Shown: positions 19,193 to 33,200, counted from the first letter of the stretch. The stretch: 64,000 nucleotides of DNA from Tetmemena sp. SeJ-2015 (GCA_027382625.1 JAJKFJ010021226.1:62001-126000); one strand, 5' to 3'. Notes: generated by a model from the letters alone, not told the origin. Translations and numbers: made by a program.

Positions 19193-21636
19193 TCACAAAC
19201 TGTTTTTCTATAGCTCTTTAAGAAACTCGTTGGGGTTAAAAATATGGTCGCTCCCATAGATAATGTCAGTTTTAAGTTCCTCAGAAAGCTTTTGGAAGCA
19301 CTCGTACTCGTAGAAAGACCCACCGCCTGCTACGAATACAACCACGTTCTTAACTTACGAGTTAGAATTCTAGCTGAAGAGCTGCCTCTTTTCACCAGTC
19401 ACAGAGTCAAAATACTACTCTTGCTAATTTGGCTGACGGTTTTAAATGCAAAAATTAAGGAATATGTAATTAAATGGAGAGTAGTACTTTCTTGACGATG
19501 TTTGAGTGGATGAGGTTCTTCTGTTCTCCAATTAGGTTTGCAGCTAGGTTAGTTATCAAAGACTTGGATCCTTTAGTTACTTGCCTTGCTAGTCCAGAGA
19601 TGAATGAGGAGCCACCGTTGTTGTTTTAAGCTGCCTGTTTCTAGTCAAACTGAGTCATCAATTGGTCAAAGTCTTAAAATTAAACAAATATTTTATAGAT
19701 CTTTTCTCTTTTTGAGAAGGTTGATAATGAATTCATGATCGAAATAGTCCTTGTGCATTTCTTTTAAGTTACTCCACGATCTCTTGTATATCGGAGACAT
19801 CAGCTGCGCACAAAACATAGATCACTAGTAGTCTCTTTATAAAATTAATAAGATAATAGTCTCAGCTTATCTTCAACTTCATCTTGTCCTTTGACTTCTC
19901 TTTTGAGTACTTCAAGGAAGTTAGTCTTGACTTGTGTGCTAATAACTTTTGAAGTCATTATCTCTTCCTCCACATCTTAAAGTTTATCAATCTATCTGCG
20001 TTTAATCTCCCCTAGGATCTTGGTAGCAACATTAATGTGCATGTCGATCTTTTTCTTGCGCTCAGTCATTATTGGAATCTGGTCCAGTGCTGATGTCATA
20101 TTACTAGATATGTCATTCACTTACTGCTTTAAAGAAATAATAACTAACATTTTAAAGCTGAGAGGTGTTTTGAGAAGTTATGCGGTCGAATTCTATCTTC
20201 CAAGAGTTGAGGGACTTATCCACGTTAGGCGCTGCTTCTCCAAATTCCTTAAAAGCATTTTCCTTCAGAATCTCATCGCTTTGGAAGTCCATGTCGTAAG
20301 TTAAGTTCTGTTTAGTTGACTCGTCATAGAAAAATAACATTCACATAAATGTTAGTATCATAGTGTTGGAATTGGTTATTCTTGATTCCATAGATGTCAC
20401 TGATGAGATTGATGTAGATCCATGAGTGGTAGAGCATAGTGTGCAAGTCCATATTTCTATCTAGCAGTACCAGCAGAGGCCTGTCCTTTTCCTTTTTGTT
20501 TCTAGAGTGGGAGTCTGGGCTTTCCTCTCTTTCAAATTCAGAAGTCTTGCTGTTACTGGTAGAGTTTATGCAAATGATTAGCTATTCTCTCTGTGAGGGG
20601 CTCACTTGATGCTATTCGAATGATGGGGCTCTTACCCATGCTTTGAAATAAACTGAACAAACCCTAGGCAACGTGCTACACAGCTGACTCATAAATTGTG
20701 AGTGAAAATTTATATTATGACTCTATTAGATTGTCTCTACCTGTGAATATAGCTCTGAAGTTATCCTTTCCATTGGGTAGAGTAAAGAAATTGCTATTGA
20801 TGATTTGGTATGACAGATGTGAATAGCCCACCTTGCATATTTTGTGGGCTGCATTGGACTTAATCATTTGTATTGCAAATTGCTCCAACTAGTTAGAGGA
20901 AATAGGTTGCATAAAGTTCACGAAGTAGTAATCGTAGAGCCCCTTCAAAGCATCTGCTGCGATTCTTTTAAAGTTTTCTTCACTTGGTTCGACTATAAAT
21001 AGCTTCAATATAAAAAATTTGAGAAATAGAACTTGACTTATTAGGATGACGATGAAAAATGATTGTACTTACAGAGAAGGTAGATAGCTGGCAAGTCTTG
21101 AATCTATTCTCGTTTGCTGTTTATGTTAAGGTGAATAGTGATATTACAGTCCCTCAGAGAGCCTACTTTCATTACATTAGCACAAAAAATATTTAAGCAA
21201 GGATGTTGGATGCTTGCTAGTCATAAACTATGAAAAAATTATACTTTTACAAAAAACGAGAACCTTGAACTGTAGAATTCTTCTGTCGATCATCATTCCA
21301 TCTCCCACCTCTATTTCTTAAAAATAATCAACAATATTTTTTTAAATGCTTTCTGTACTCTCATTTTCATCTCTGTCAAGGAGAGAAGTAGTCTGATGCC
21401 CAAACCCTCCTTTACTGTGACTAGTGATTAAGTACTTTAGTCTAGAGTGAAAATGAAAAGTATATAAATTTTAAATTTTAAATGTTGACAAACTGCTGCT
21501 TTTAAACTTGAATAAGGTCTATCTTTTTGGGAACTTGAGTACTTCATCTTCAGAGCTAAAATATAATTTAAAAAGTAGCAATTTAATCTTCATCGTCTTC
21601 AAAGAACTCGAAACTATTTGAATGTAGATCTACCAT
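19193..21636 (-). CDS. SLY1: Sly1/SCFD1-type Sec1/Munc18 protein
   Basis: SM protein that binds syntaxin-5-type SNAREs in ER-Golgi transport. ATG 21636 (MVDLHSNSFEFFEDD), TGA 19193-19195. Family landmarks in order: VLVYDQQASNILAQI; VGSLRDCNITIHLNINSKRE; EPSEENFKRIAADALKGLYD..YFVNFMQPIS; RPLLVLLDRNMDLHTMLYHS; NLTYDMDFQSDEILKENAFK (the YDLxxxD..W region); KKIDMHINVATKILGEIKR; a linker with GSSFISGLARQVTKGSKSL; and the C-terminal NVVVFVAGGGSFYEYECFQ then DIIYGSDHIFNPNEFLKEL. A GT-AG intron lies at 20993-21072. IESs at 20330-20363, 21229-21257 and 21549-21594 are assigned; others probably sit near 19420-19490, 19690, 19850, 20145, 20710 and 21470. Single-base frame breaks at an A-run near 20175 and a T-run near 21193 look like assembly errors. 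Confidence 0.92.
20330..20363 (-). other. IES, pointer CTATGA (TCATAG on +)
   Basis: TCATAG at 20324-20329 and 20358-20363. Excision joins GIKNNQFQHYD to ESTKQNLTYDMD in frame. Confidence 0.85.
20993..21072 (-). other. GT-AG intron in Sly1 gene
   Basis: Minus-strand GTAAGT...TTTATAG, 80 nt. Splicing joins DLPAIYLL to FEPSEENFKRI, matching the conserved VYFVMPTEEN region of Sly1. Confidence 0.8.
21229..21257 (-). other. IES, pointer GTTT (AAAC on +)
   Basis: AAAC at 21225-21228 and 21254-21257. Excision joins RILQFKVLV to YDQQASNILAQ, the conserved VLIYD strand. Confidence 0.75.
21549..21594 (-). other. IES, pointer GATGAAG (CTTCATC on +)
   Basis: CTTCATC at 21542-21548 and 21588-21594. Excision joins FEFFEDDE to VLKFPKRQTLFK in frame. 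Confidence 0.85.
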
Positions 21637-21784
21637 TATTGCTTCTCGGAATGCTTAAATTTTTTTCTTTAATTTTCCTTATCAACAATTTATTCTTCTT
21701 GAAAGAGTGTATTTTTAAACTATCTAGAATAATCTAATTTCACAGTATGAGATTAAAATTGCTGAGTTTTATATCTTGCAATAT

Positions 21785-21879
21785 AATAGGATAATAGTAC
21801 GTTTTCTAACTAGTACAATAAGTGCTGGTTTTGAAAATAGATCATTTATTACATTCCTAAATTTTTACTTTACTTTACT
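21785..21879 (+). repeat. Dispersed ~100 bp repeat, copy 1
   Basis: Begins ATAGGATAATAGTACG, contains TAGTAC and AATAAGTGCTGG, and ends in ACTTTACTTTAC. Clear similarity to 35881-35982 and 58119-58226. This copy lies in the spacer between Sly1 and the WD40 gene; the rest of 21637-22199 is featureless AT-rich sequence. Confidence 0.8.
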
Positions 21880-22199
21880 ATATATTGCAATATAAATAAT
21901 GTATAATTTGTTTTTTATTATGATCAAATTCAATAAACTAAAGAAGCTATTATATCATTTTTCTTGATTAATGAATATCAGCTAACTTTAAATAATTAAA
22001 GCTCTGCAAGTAAATCAATATCGAGAATAATAAATACCATTTTATATTATAGATTCATCCTTATCTAGAATTAAATTTAAATAAGATTTACCTAATTCTG
22101 AAGTAGAAATATTGGACCAATCTCAAAATAATAAATATAAAAATGTTTGCGAATTAAAGATTAGCTCAAATCATTTAGCAATTTAATTCTTATCAAGAC

Positions 22200-24713
22200 A
22201 TGCTAAGTGAGAGACCCCAAGAATAGCCAGATAATTTGGCAGTATAGGCTTCTCATAGAACGAGGCACAATTAAGTGAAATCAAAAGCCATCACTAAGAT
22301 ATTAAAATTTGATTTATTTAGAAGATATATCAATTAAAAGATGGATGAGATCGTCAGGTTCAAATAAATTTAATATTTTAAGGAAAATTTTAAGTCTCAA
22401 TAAAAATATATAATATGAAACTTTAGATTAAGAAAGTATATTATATACATTATTAAGTCAATAATAATAAATTCCTTTGATCTGCTTTTATTGAACTTAG
22501 TTATATTTTAATCAGGCTAACCGAAGATGATGCTTTACTTTTTAAGAAGATGCAAAGGTATTTTCACTCTGGCTAATAGCTTCCTGAATTCGATAAGAAT
22601 GATTTCTCTAACTTAGATGTGTTTGAGTTTGCTAAATAGCTGCCTCATAATCCTATCCTCACCATCAATCATAATTTAAAAACTCTTTATTAGCATTATA
22701 TATTAATGTTTTATATAGAATGACAGTAAGGAAAACGAATAAAACCTATTTATCTAAACCTGTAAGGCCCTCAGAACTATAGACGATCAAGGGATCTCTT
22801 GGAATATGCAAAGTAGTAAAAGATAAACTATGATACAAAATAGAAGAGAGCATCTTAAAAGTTTCAAAAGTTTCGAAGTTAATATCAGACCTAGATCTAT
22901 ATTATTTATATAATGTATATAATTCTAGTTTGAGTTTAAGTTTTATCTTAGCTTGAGACACTTTAAAGAATTCAGGATAAGATCTCAGCTTAGTCGCAAA
23001 CAGTGAATCATGATTTCTACAAGCATAGATTTACAGCTCATTCTGATCATGTTTAAAAAAATTTTATAGATATAAATGTATATGTTTTCTTTTATTTTCT
23101 AATTATAATTATAATTAAGTTTCTTTCACTAATTTTAATCCCAAATACTATGAAAGAGCAGATTTAAAAAATATCTCTTGTTTATCCTTCGTAAACAAAT
23201 GAGATTATAGCATAACTCTAAGCTCTTGATAAATTAATTAGATCTTTAATATAAAAATTTGTAGAAAATTTTGTTTCATAAATATTATGAGATTTGTAAA
23301 CTAAAGTGTTAATATTGAGCGGAGACATTTTATGCTTCCATTCTTAAATTTATTTACTTCTTGAAATTCTTGATATAAATATTTTTTCTCTCTTGCTTAA
23401 AAATTGATCATATTAGGATTGGGCATTTTTAGTTGATCAGAAATGTAAAAGCTCTATGCTCTGGGATGGTTTACTTCATGCATCAAAATGGGATTTCACT
23501 CTATAATTTCAGACACCCTCTCTCTGAAAACAAACCTGAAGCTTATAAAAGACGTGGCAAGCACCCTACATCTAGCACTAATCAAATCAATAATTCTTCA
23601 AGCCAAAGCTAATAAAGAACTTCGAAGTATAGCCACCAAGAAATGAATGAGCTTGAAAAAGAGAGGGATTGCTCTTTTCATCAGAGTCAAGAGATAGTTT
23701 CACATAATATGCTTAACCAGAATGAGCTTAACTTCTCAGTATTCTCGGTATGTGAGAATCTAATGGCCATGGGGTCGCACGAAGGAAAGATTTTCCTTTA
23801 TGACCAATTTCAAGATAAGTTTATTTTGGATGGCTATGAGTTAGCTTAAGGTGAAGGACAAATTATTAACGATCTCCAACTCTTACCAAGCTTTCCTAGC
23901 TTTAATTAAAGTGAGAAAGAGGAGAAGAGATTCAGAAATTCAAGCTCTATTCACTTGATGAGTGCAGCAAACAATGACTATGTAAAAATTCATGACTTAG
24001 AGCATGGGATGAGGGAAAGAGAAAGCATAAAATTCAAGCAAGCTATCAATGCGGTTGCTCTTAGTCCAGACAACACTCTGCTAGCAGTCTATGGAGATTG
24101 TTTGCCTGCAGAAATTTATGACAGGAGGATTTGTAAAATTATAGCATCTCTAGATGGACACGAAGACTATGGATTTGCTCTTGCTTGGCATCCAAGTTAA
24201 TAATATTTAGCCACGGGAAACCAAGATAGAACTTGTAAGATTTGGGATTTGAGGCTCTTGTAAAGTGATAAGCCAAGCACGAAGGTCAAGGTTGATGGAG
24301 ATATTTTTGTAAAGGCAAGCAGTAAAGGCATATAAGACAATCTTTCCCATACTTAGCCCTTTGAGGCAAAGAAAATTTAAAATTCTTAGTACTAATCAGA
24401 GCGACTTTTCAATATAGGCCGTAGGACTCCTTGTGTAAAGACTTTGCATGGGCATCAGGGATAAATTTGCGATATTAAATTCACAGAGGATAGACTAATT
24501 TTAGCTGAAAGTATAGACAATGTGCATATTTATGACAGCTTGACTTTTACAAAGCACTAGGAAATAGTAAATTTTGGTTACTTGAGTGGGATGGATACTG
24601 TAGACGATAGACTATACTTGGCATACTATGATTCTAACATTAGCTGCTTGATGGAATATGAGCTAATCAAAGATTTTGATTATATCACTCGCCCATGTGA
24701 CCTGTACATTTGA
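22200..24713 (+). CDS. WD40-repeat protein of the fungal C2A9.03 / plant At1g36070-like family
   Basis: Uncharacterised eukaryotic WD40 family. ATG 22200 (MLSERPQEQPDNLAVQASHR) and TGA 24711-24713. The N-part has LTEDDALLFKKMQRYFHSGQ (about 22520-22580) and YLNLQGPQNYRRSRDLLEYA (about 22750-22810), matching the family's IQG..W..R segment. The body has LIRNVKALCSGMVYFMHQNG (23430-23490), ENLMAMGSHEGKIFLYDQF, a Ser/Glu-rich insert, then HLMSAANNDYVKIHDLEHGM, INAVALSPDNTLLAVYGD, HEDYGFALAWHPSQQYLATG NQDRTCKIWDLR, HGHQGQICDIKFTEDRLILA and DRLYLAYYDSNISCLMEYEL at the end. The 3' half (23430-24713) is a single uninterrupted frame; the 5' part is broken by several AT-rich IESs whose pointers I did not fix. 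Function is unknown. Confidence 0.85.
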
Positions 24714-24993
24714 AGTAAGAAGGTTTATTGAAATTTATTTTATTCGCCTATATTTCAATAAATTATATAACAGAATGTAATTATTTTTATCAGTCTATTT
24801 AATTTCAGATCATAGTTATTTTACAAAGATAAATGAATTTTATTCTAATTAAAAGTGGGTTACTTCTTTATATAAGTAAATTAATATTTTAGAATGTTAA
24901 ATGCACTTCGTTATTAAAGTTGATAGCGTGAGAATTAATAAATAATTTGCCTTCCACACATAATAATTATTAAATTATAAGCTTGAAAATAAA

Positions 24994-26005
24994 ATGTCCA
25001 ACATTTGGAACTTGACTCACCCTGTGAGATCAGGCCATATTCCCCTCAAGCATGGAGGCTGTGAGATATTTGGCTCAGTAATCAGACAAGGAAAAAATAA
25101 AAAGACTGTTTCAGTAAGTTCATATCTAGCTCCCACTCCTCAAAATTGAATTAAAAAAAAATTTGAAAATATAATTGAGTGAAAGTTAAAATTATTTTCA
25201 ATTGAAAAATATTTTATAAAGTCTCACGTTAGCTTACTTTTTATGTAAGTTCCTTAATCTTACAATTTTTAAGAATTTTATTGAGAGATTAAAAAAGAGT
25301 TCAAAATTACTCATTATTTTTAAAATGTAAAATAAAATATTTTCGTTCAAAGAGTTGTGATTGCATTTATCAAAGATTAGAAAATTTTAAAAATTCATTA
25401 TAGGTTTTAGTGAGCAGATATCACTATATTCTAAAAATTAAAATAGATTCACAAATTTAGAAAATAAATTTCTACTAATTTTATGTAAAATGCTTTTTTA
25501 AAAAAATAGGAGCCCACTATTTATATTAAAATAAGGATGTACGTATTTCATATAAAACTAAGAATAAAATATTGCTCTCACCAAGTTCTTTAGATTATAT
25601 TTATTAAAATTAAATCCGATAAATAATTTGAGGATTGCAATAACAAGGCTATGATGATTTGGTTTACAAAAAATGGGGTGTATAAATATTTTCAGGAACC
25701 CTAAAAACGCTTATATTTACATTTATTTTATTAAATATGATTTTTTTTATTGAGTAATAATTGATACCCCTCTAAGAAATAACTTGAAGCACGTGCACGA
25801 TGAGGACGAGTATTGCAGAACGGGCGACAAGGTTATCATCCGCGCCTGCAGGAAGATCAGTCCAATTAAAAACTACTTCGTGAGTCGCATTGTGCGCCCT
25901 GTCGGACGAGTCAATATCTACGATAAAGACATAACTTAATATGAAAAAGAATGGATCCTTTATAATTTAAATCAATCTTTATTTAATTAAATAATGAGGA
26001 GCTGA
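24994..26005 (+). CDS. Mitochondrial-type small-subunit ribosomal protein uS17
   Basis: Component of the mitochondrial (or bacterial-type) small ribosomal subunit. Three short coding blocks sit in AT-rich DNA. Block 1 (24994-25111): MSNIWNLTHPVRSGHIPLKH, then FGSVIRQGKNKKTV, the uS17 N-terminal strand. Block 2 (25404-25470): VSRYHYILKIKIDSQIQK. Block 3 (about 25783-25935): LKHVHDEDEYCRTGDKVIIR ACRKISPIKNYFVSRIV, the conserved HDE.xxCxxGD signature. The frame continues to TGA 26003-26005. GC-rich third positions in block 3 contrast with the surrounding DNA. Block 1 to 2 is explained by pointer GTTT, or alternatively by a GTAAGT intron. The block 2/3 junction (repeat AAATAA) is off by one base. 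Confidence 0.85.
25112..25407 (+). other. IES (or intron) in uS17 gene, pointer GTTT
   Basis: GTTT at 25108-25111 and 25404-25407. Excision joins GKNKKTV to LVSRYHYILKIK. A GT-AG intron from GTAAGT 25114 to TATAG would give KTVSVLVSRYHY, also acceptable, so the class is ambiguous. Confidence 0.55.
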
Positions 26006-27230
26006 GAGCGAAGAGGAGAATTCTCTGATTGTTTTAGTGCTTTTTCTAATTCAAATTTTCATTTTACTTCTCATTAGGATTAAATGAAAAGAGGTTATTA
26101 ATTTTGGTCAGATTAAAAATAAAAATATAAATTTAATTCAATTATATTTTGCGATAACAATTATGTCTTTGTATTTTAAAAATACTATTTAAATCTTATC
26201 ATATCTAAAGCTGTTTATTTAATTTAACATAAAATTAAAAATACTTTATATCGGTTTGAGTTTCTGTGGGGAGATACTCTTGTTTGATCAATTTATTATC
26301 TATAATTTTTCCTTTGAAAAGGTATAATGCAAACTAGCTTCAAAATTGATGATATTAGTACCCTTGAAAATGCTAAAATAGATTTCTGAGAATTATTCGC
26401 ATTCAAATTAAAAATGGATAATGTCGTTGCAGTTGAACCCTCGTGCTAAGAATAAGTTAATCCACTCGAAAGAGCTTTTTATCTTTGCAGTTTTATTTTG
26501 GTGAGATAGAGAATCTGGAAGTTAAGAACTACACAAATTGTTGATAAGTAAATAGTTAATATGAGGCAAATAGTGCCAATCATACCTCATTAAAGTATAA
26601 TCATATGCATAATTTAAAAGAAATGCTAAAGTATATCTTTGATTTAATTTATAGTAATCTGAAGATCTAGAGGTAGTATTTTATTTAAATGCAGTCGAGT
26701 TTCTATTTCTTCATCTTTTTTAATTTAATCGGTATCTCATTTATATTTCTCAATTAAGTTCAGAATGATCTTGCTTGACTAGGACTTATTAAATATTGAT
26801 AGGTGAATTGAAAGAAAAGGGAAATATATCTTATTCTTAATAAATTTAATAAGTCAAATAAATTGCTTATGCTTTAGCCAATCGCCAATCATCTTTATAT
26901 ATTTATTAACGTCCAACATCATTAGCTTTATTTATACGAGATATTTATTAACTCATAACCTTGTTGATTCATAATATTCTATTTTTATAATTTATATTAG
27001 AAGACCGTAAACTAATTAAATTTTTATGTTGGTTAAATCTTATAATTTGGACAAAATTTAACTATCATTAAGTTTATTGGAAAAAAAAATTTAATAAAGA
27101 TTTAAAAGTAGCAAATACAGGTTGTTTATTTTTAAATTTAATTAAATGAATTAGTGATTATAAGCACAGTGAATATTTTATCTTAAAACTAAATACTTTT
27201 AGATCACCCTATTTAATTTTCTTAAATAGA
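26006..27230 (+). other. AT-rich germline spacer with one possible MDS
   Basis: About 20% GC. From ATG 26414 a 50-codon frame (MDNVVAVEPSCQEQVNPLER AFYLCSFIL) looks coding and could be the first MDS of gene A. Nothing else recognisable. Confidence 0.35.
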
Positions 27231-30200
27231 TTTTGACAATAATTATTAAATTGAAGCTCTAAACCTTCCTATTCGAGTGTATCCAAATAAAACTTAAATA
27301 TAAGTAATTTTAAAATTTAAATTTTAAGTTTAATTTATTAAGAAGAGGCTCAGTTTAATTATATAAATACAAATTTATATATTTTTGATATAATAAAACT
27401 TATTAAAGGGTTGTAAATATTTTTCTTATATATTATATTGAGTAGAAATTATAATGGAATTAATCATAATTATATTTAAGATAAAGTTATGTATATTTTG
27501 TAAAAAAGATCAATCAATATGTTAAATATGCAAAGTAGAATGTAGAAAAATAGAAATTTAATAAAAGTTTTCTTTTTTAGGGGTTTCATAATTTTAAAAT
27601 CTCTCCCTTTTTATTAACAGAAACATCACATTCCTAAAATAAAATCAATTTAAATTTTTTGCTCATTTTTTCAATATATATAGCTAGATTTATTCTTCAA
27701 TAGTTATAATTAAGACAACAGTTAAATCATTGATAAGGTAAACAAAAAAGAAAAATGAAAATTATTTTTTATTGATTCCCATTATAAATCTTTTTATTAA
27801 AATAATTTCTAATTATAATTAAAATATCTCTATGCTTTTCCAAAATTTATTTATCAATAATTATTTGCAAGTAGTAATTCTTTCTTTTTACTTTTGTGAT
27901 TAAATTTCGTAATTAATAATAAATTAGCCTTTAATTTTATTGCAAAATTTTATAAAAATATACAACAATCAAATAATCTTTATATTTGATTTTTGCATTA
28001 AAATTATACATGAGGTGTGTTGTTTAATCATATTCAAAAATTTTACTTTTTATTTCAAAAAAGACAATTAAAAAGTCAATTTTATTAATTTATATAGGAA
28101 AATAATTTAAACTTGTCACGTCAATAATGTAAAACTCAAATTCAAATTAAAGAAATAAAGAGATAAAATATATCCAAATGAATAAAACATAATTTACATC
28201 TTTATTTATATGATTCTTGCTAAATATATTTATTTCAAAAATCATAAAGCTATTTTAAATTAAATAAACTCAAACGAAAACTCCCAAATCCAAAACAAAA
28301 TTTGGGGACAGAAAAAATCTTCATCCCAAAGCTTAAATTCTGAAAACTCAAGCAACCAGGATGAGCCCTTCGATCTGGCTGCTAGCTTCCTTAAAGATCC
28401 CTCTTAAGAAAAATGCTAAGATCACTTAATGTCCTTATCGCCCAGACACCATCTTAATTAATAATATATTAACAAAATTTTCTCACAATTTGACTTAAAA
28501 TAAAAGTCGTTTAATTATTTTAAGAGGTAAAGAGATTACTTGCTTAGGTACTAAAATAATTTTTAAAGTATTTAACAACTCTAAAGAATATGTTAATAAA
28601 CCCATTCTTAAAGATATTTAAATAATCTTCATAATGTTCATGAACCAACTAGAGAATATTCTTTCTCTAACAGAGATAAAAAAGTATATGTCATAAATTA
28701 AATTTTTGCATTTAAGAATTTTGCATCTGCATTATTTAAGAGAGGAGTCGTACATTTTAGCAAGTCTAAAATATCAATATCATCCTTTTGAGAAGTAATA
28801 CAAAGTGGTTATATGCATATTTTAACTATTAATCATATTTTTAGATATAAATTAATATAGTTTATCACAAAAAGATAATATAATTAGTTATGGGATTCAG
28901 TTCAAATCTAACTCAAATTATAAATAAGTAAGTATTGACCTGCTCTCCTGCATTACACATTTTATTCACGGATCACCCTACATTAGATCCTCACGTTTAT
29001 TCTGGGCCTATGATGTTTGAATAAGGACATCAATTTTCCCTTTTTTGAAAGATCATTTTTTCTAAATGATGATCTATTCTCCAACAAAAACTTAAGCTTT
29101 AAAATTAGTTCCAAATTTCGCTTACTTAATCTAAATTAAATTTTTCGCACATAATAGTAGCATTTTAAAATATGATTTTATTTATTTATGCAACGTTATT
29201 TTTTTAAATGTAGAATATACTAAAGGCGGATGGAAATTTCAACTTTGAGGCCCTGATCTACAACTACCCAACACTTGACTCAACTCAATAGGAAAATTCC
29301 TCCCAAAATGATTCATCTCTATTTTTTATAATAAAATTCACAAATCTTAAATTAGGTATTCTATTATCAAATAGATGTTTTTAATAAAAAAGCCATCTTA
29401 AAGTTTTATAATTTTAGCTTTTAAATAATTAGTCAAGTTTTTAACTAGGAATTTAATAAGTGTGTATAAAAGCCTTAGGATCTATACTTACTTTCTAAAC
29501 AGTGTATCACTTACGATAAGTAACCATATAATAAAGTATTAAAGAGAAAAGGGAAAGCATATCTCTCTATTAATTGGAAGAAAATTTAGAAATCTGAAAT
29601 ATAAATTTTATTTAAACATCAAAATTGTTCAATAACAATAGCTATTAAGCTATCTTATATTCAATAATTATTTATTGAAATAATTTATTTATTTGTAAAT
29701 TATTTTATTCCTAATCTTAGTATTAAGTAGATATTTGTATGATGAGCTTCCGGCTCTTGATTTATTTAGACAAATAAAATCAAGTTAACTATCTGAGCTT
29801 GATTCTCCTTCCTACTGCTCTTAACTCAATAGACTTGAATCTCTCTTTGAAATAAAAATAAAACAATTAATTTTAATTTAAGAGCAATATTAAATTAAAA
29901 AATAATAAATCATAAAGCCTAAATAATACACTACCAGAATTTTAAGAGTATCTAAAATATTATTTTCACTTTTATATTGACTTTTATAGTAAAAATAATT
30001 TTTTTCTTTAGAAATTTGAATTCCTTTTATTTACATAGGTTTCATAATCAAATTAAAATTTCTATCTCTCACTTTTCAGTTTATTCTACTTGCTTGTTTA
30101 AAGTAAGTATTAAATAGTTAGTTCTATTTAAATTTAATAAAATAATTCAATGTAATAGTAACAACTATTGATTAAATATATAAAAACTTATTTTTGTCTG

Positions 30201-33200
30201 GCTCAAATAAAAAGTATATAATCTTAGTTGCTATAGTTTGTTGCAATTTTTAATTTAATCTCTGGATTCACGACAATTGAGTTTTGATATGACTGAGGAC
30301 GAGTCTAGCAACCTCCTTGGCTAGGCAAGCCCAAATAAAATTTCATATGAGTACCATTACAGTCATTAAAAATAAGTTATCCCTTTCTTTTATGCAATAA
30401 ATAATTCATGAAGAAGTTATTTTTGGGGCTCAAAAGATATTTAACATAATTTCATTTATAATTTTTTAGAGGTTGATGGCGGAAATCAGTACTTAATAAA
30501 TTGATGATCAGATAATCATTTGTGCCGATTTTAACCACCCGAGGAAAAGAGATTAAAAGCATTAATCAAAGCAATTACAAGAGGAGGAGAAGAAGCAGTC
30601 ACATCAATCGCAACAAAAACAGAAAACGAATTTCAGCGACAGTGTCTAAAAGAGGACAAAAATCATCAGTCTCCTACTTTAGCACTTAGTCGACTTCATT
30701 TCCAAACATTAGCCTCAGACATCTATGGCAATTTAGGCAATATCTTTATTATAATTCAAGCAAAAATTGTTATAATTAATTATACAAATATCTAATTATG
30801 GACAATCTTCAATTTATAAAAATATTTTTTCGTTTCAAAAGCTTCGCAACTTTTATCTTAAATTCCAAGTTATGATTTTAAAACCTTAATCAATTAGAAA
30901 ATGTATTCTCAACTTTATTTTTTTCAGTCTTTAAAATAAATATATTTCTCTTTAGTCGCAACCTTATTTTAATATAAATTGGGTTTACCTAATTTTGTTA
31001 AAAATAATAAATTGAATGAGGACTCAGTCTCTCCCATCTTTCAAGAGAAGCGTCCTTGAGAAGTACAAATCTCAGAGGAGAGATTTAATTAGAGAACTCT
31101 CAGAGAAAACCAAAGGGGCTCCAGCTAGTGGGAACGATCAGTTCAAAAAACACAAAGACTTGGACCTCATCATCAGTCGCTCCATCAACCGCCATATTAG
31201 AAAAATAGTAGTCAAAGACAAGCAGGGGAAATTTAAATTATATTTTTTTCCTAAATTCGAGACAGCTATCCTCAAGAGCAAAAGTCTTTACCCCAAGAAT
31301 ATTTATAAAAATAAAATTTTTAAAATACAGATAGCTGAAGCACGAGTACGAGACAGGTATGACTGCCAAGATGGACGAAGCAGAAAAATGGAGGTCGCTT
31401 AAAAGCGATCTATTTTATAATTATTTATCCAGAAAATTCAAGAAAGAGCGCCTTCAAAAGCCTACTCAAGACGATATGAACAATTTAGCAAAAATTGCTA
31501 TTCTCACAACAGAGAGTCGGAGGGACTCTACTTCTCAGATCCTAGGAAGAGGAAGTTATTCCTCTTCGTAATTTCTTTTGTGAGAAAGCTCATCGATGAT
31601 GGCGAGATTTTGCAAAGAAAAGACGCCGTTGTTGATAACATAAGTGAGCTCTAACACTTAGTCATCTTGTTTAATTTATTTATAATCACTAGAGTAATAA
31701 AAAGGAAAATATCGAAAAAATTTAATTATCAAATACAATATATATTGTCTTTTTAAAACAATTGTTTGAGTCTCTTTCCCAAGTATAATAGTGTCAATAT
31801 CCTATCTTTGAATTTAATGATGTCGTCTACGAGCCATCTCTCCTACTTGCTGCAACATGAAGCTATTTACTTCTGCCTCAAAGCTGTGACAACTGGCCCA
31901 CCTTCCCTTCTTAAGTGAGAATAAAGTGTGCTTTAAAGAGCCAATGCAGTCGATGTAAAATGAGGCTTTCGCAGTAAAATCTTTGCTTCTTAGCGATGTC
32001 TGATCCAATTAATAGGTTGCAGCCACTTATCCAGTCTATCCTAGCCAGTAATACTTTAAGTCAAAAATTGTTCAAAAATCCTATGGCGAAAAAAGAATAA
32101 AAGGCTGTAACATCGGTGTGCCACTCGCTGCTGGTGAACTGCTCCTACTGTGCTGAGTATGATATTTCTGCATCCAGTACAGGATTTTGAGTGAACCTCG
32201 CAAAGCCGTTGCCAAACTCTTTTTAGATGAATTATATACCTTCCTGCCAGATTTAGACCTAGCTGATTTCTTAGAAACTTGCACACTTTTTAGCCTGATA
32301 TAGGTGATTATCTTTAAATCATTGAACACTCTAATCATACTCTCAGCATCTTTTTGCAAGTCCGATTTCATGAATTGCAAATGATGCTTTCTGCCTCATT
32401 CTTACATAAAATGCTCCTCCAAGAAGAGGCCTCCTGACCCTTCGATGTGCTCTAAGATCATATTGAGCTCCAATCGAATTTTAAATTTGGCTCCTATCTC
32501 ATCAAAAGTCTGCGTGATACTTTTGCTGGCTTGAAGAAGGGGCTTCTTTTTTAATTGAAGAGTGATTGTTTCTCAAACTTTAATAAATGTTGTAACTCCT
32601 GCACAGAGACTAGCATAACTGATCCAAAAAGCAAGGTGGCTAAACTTAAGAATCTTCTGCTGTAGTCAATGGCAATGTAGAAACCTGTATCAGCTAGCAT
32701 GGCATAACTTTTTCTGAAGTGATAGCGTCTTGGCTAGGAGTGACTATTTGATTATCTTCGAGCTCAAGCTAGTTCAATACAAGAGGGTTGCACCCAGAGT
32801 TAAAGAGATCCCCCTTCCTATGGCTAGCAAGATGCGCCTTGAGGACACGAGAAGTTGAAACGCTCTCTACACATCATTACTTAGCTTCCACTAATATGTG
32901 CCTATCATTTTTGATTGTCTATAGAAGCCCTTGGCTCCTTCCTGGTTAACAACATAGCTCTTAAAATCTTGAGCTTTTATACTCTTTGACAATGAGCAGA
33001 CCTGAGCAGAAGCCTGGATCGATGGGGCTTTTGGCTTCTCTATTCTCTCCTTCGCGATAGCCATCCCTTAGACCAATCGTCACAGCCCCATTTCCTCGCT
33101 TTCTTTGTTCAGCCAAGCCATTGTTATAATTTTCATGCAGAGGACTCGCCAGCTCAGTTCACAGGGTATTGCTTCCAACGACTTGAGATTAGCTTGCGCT

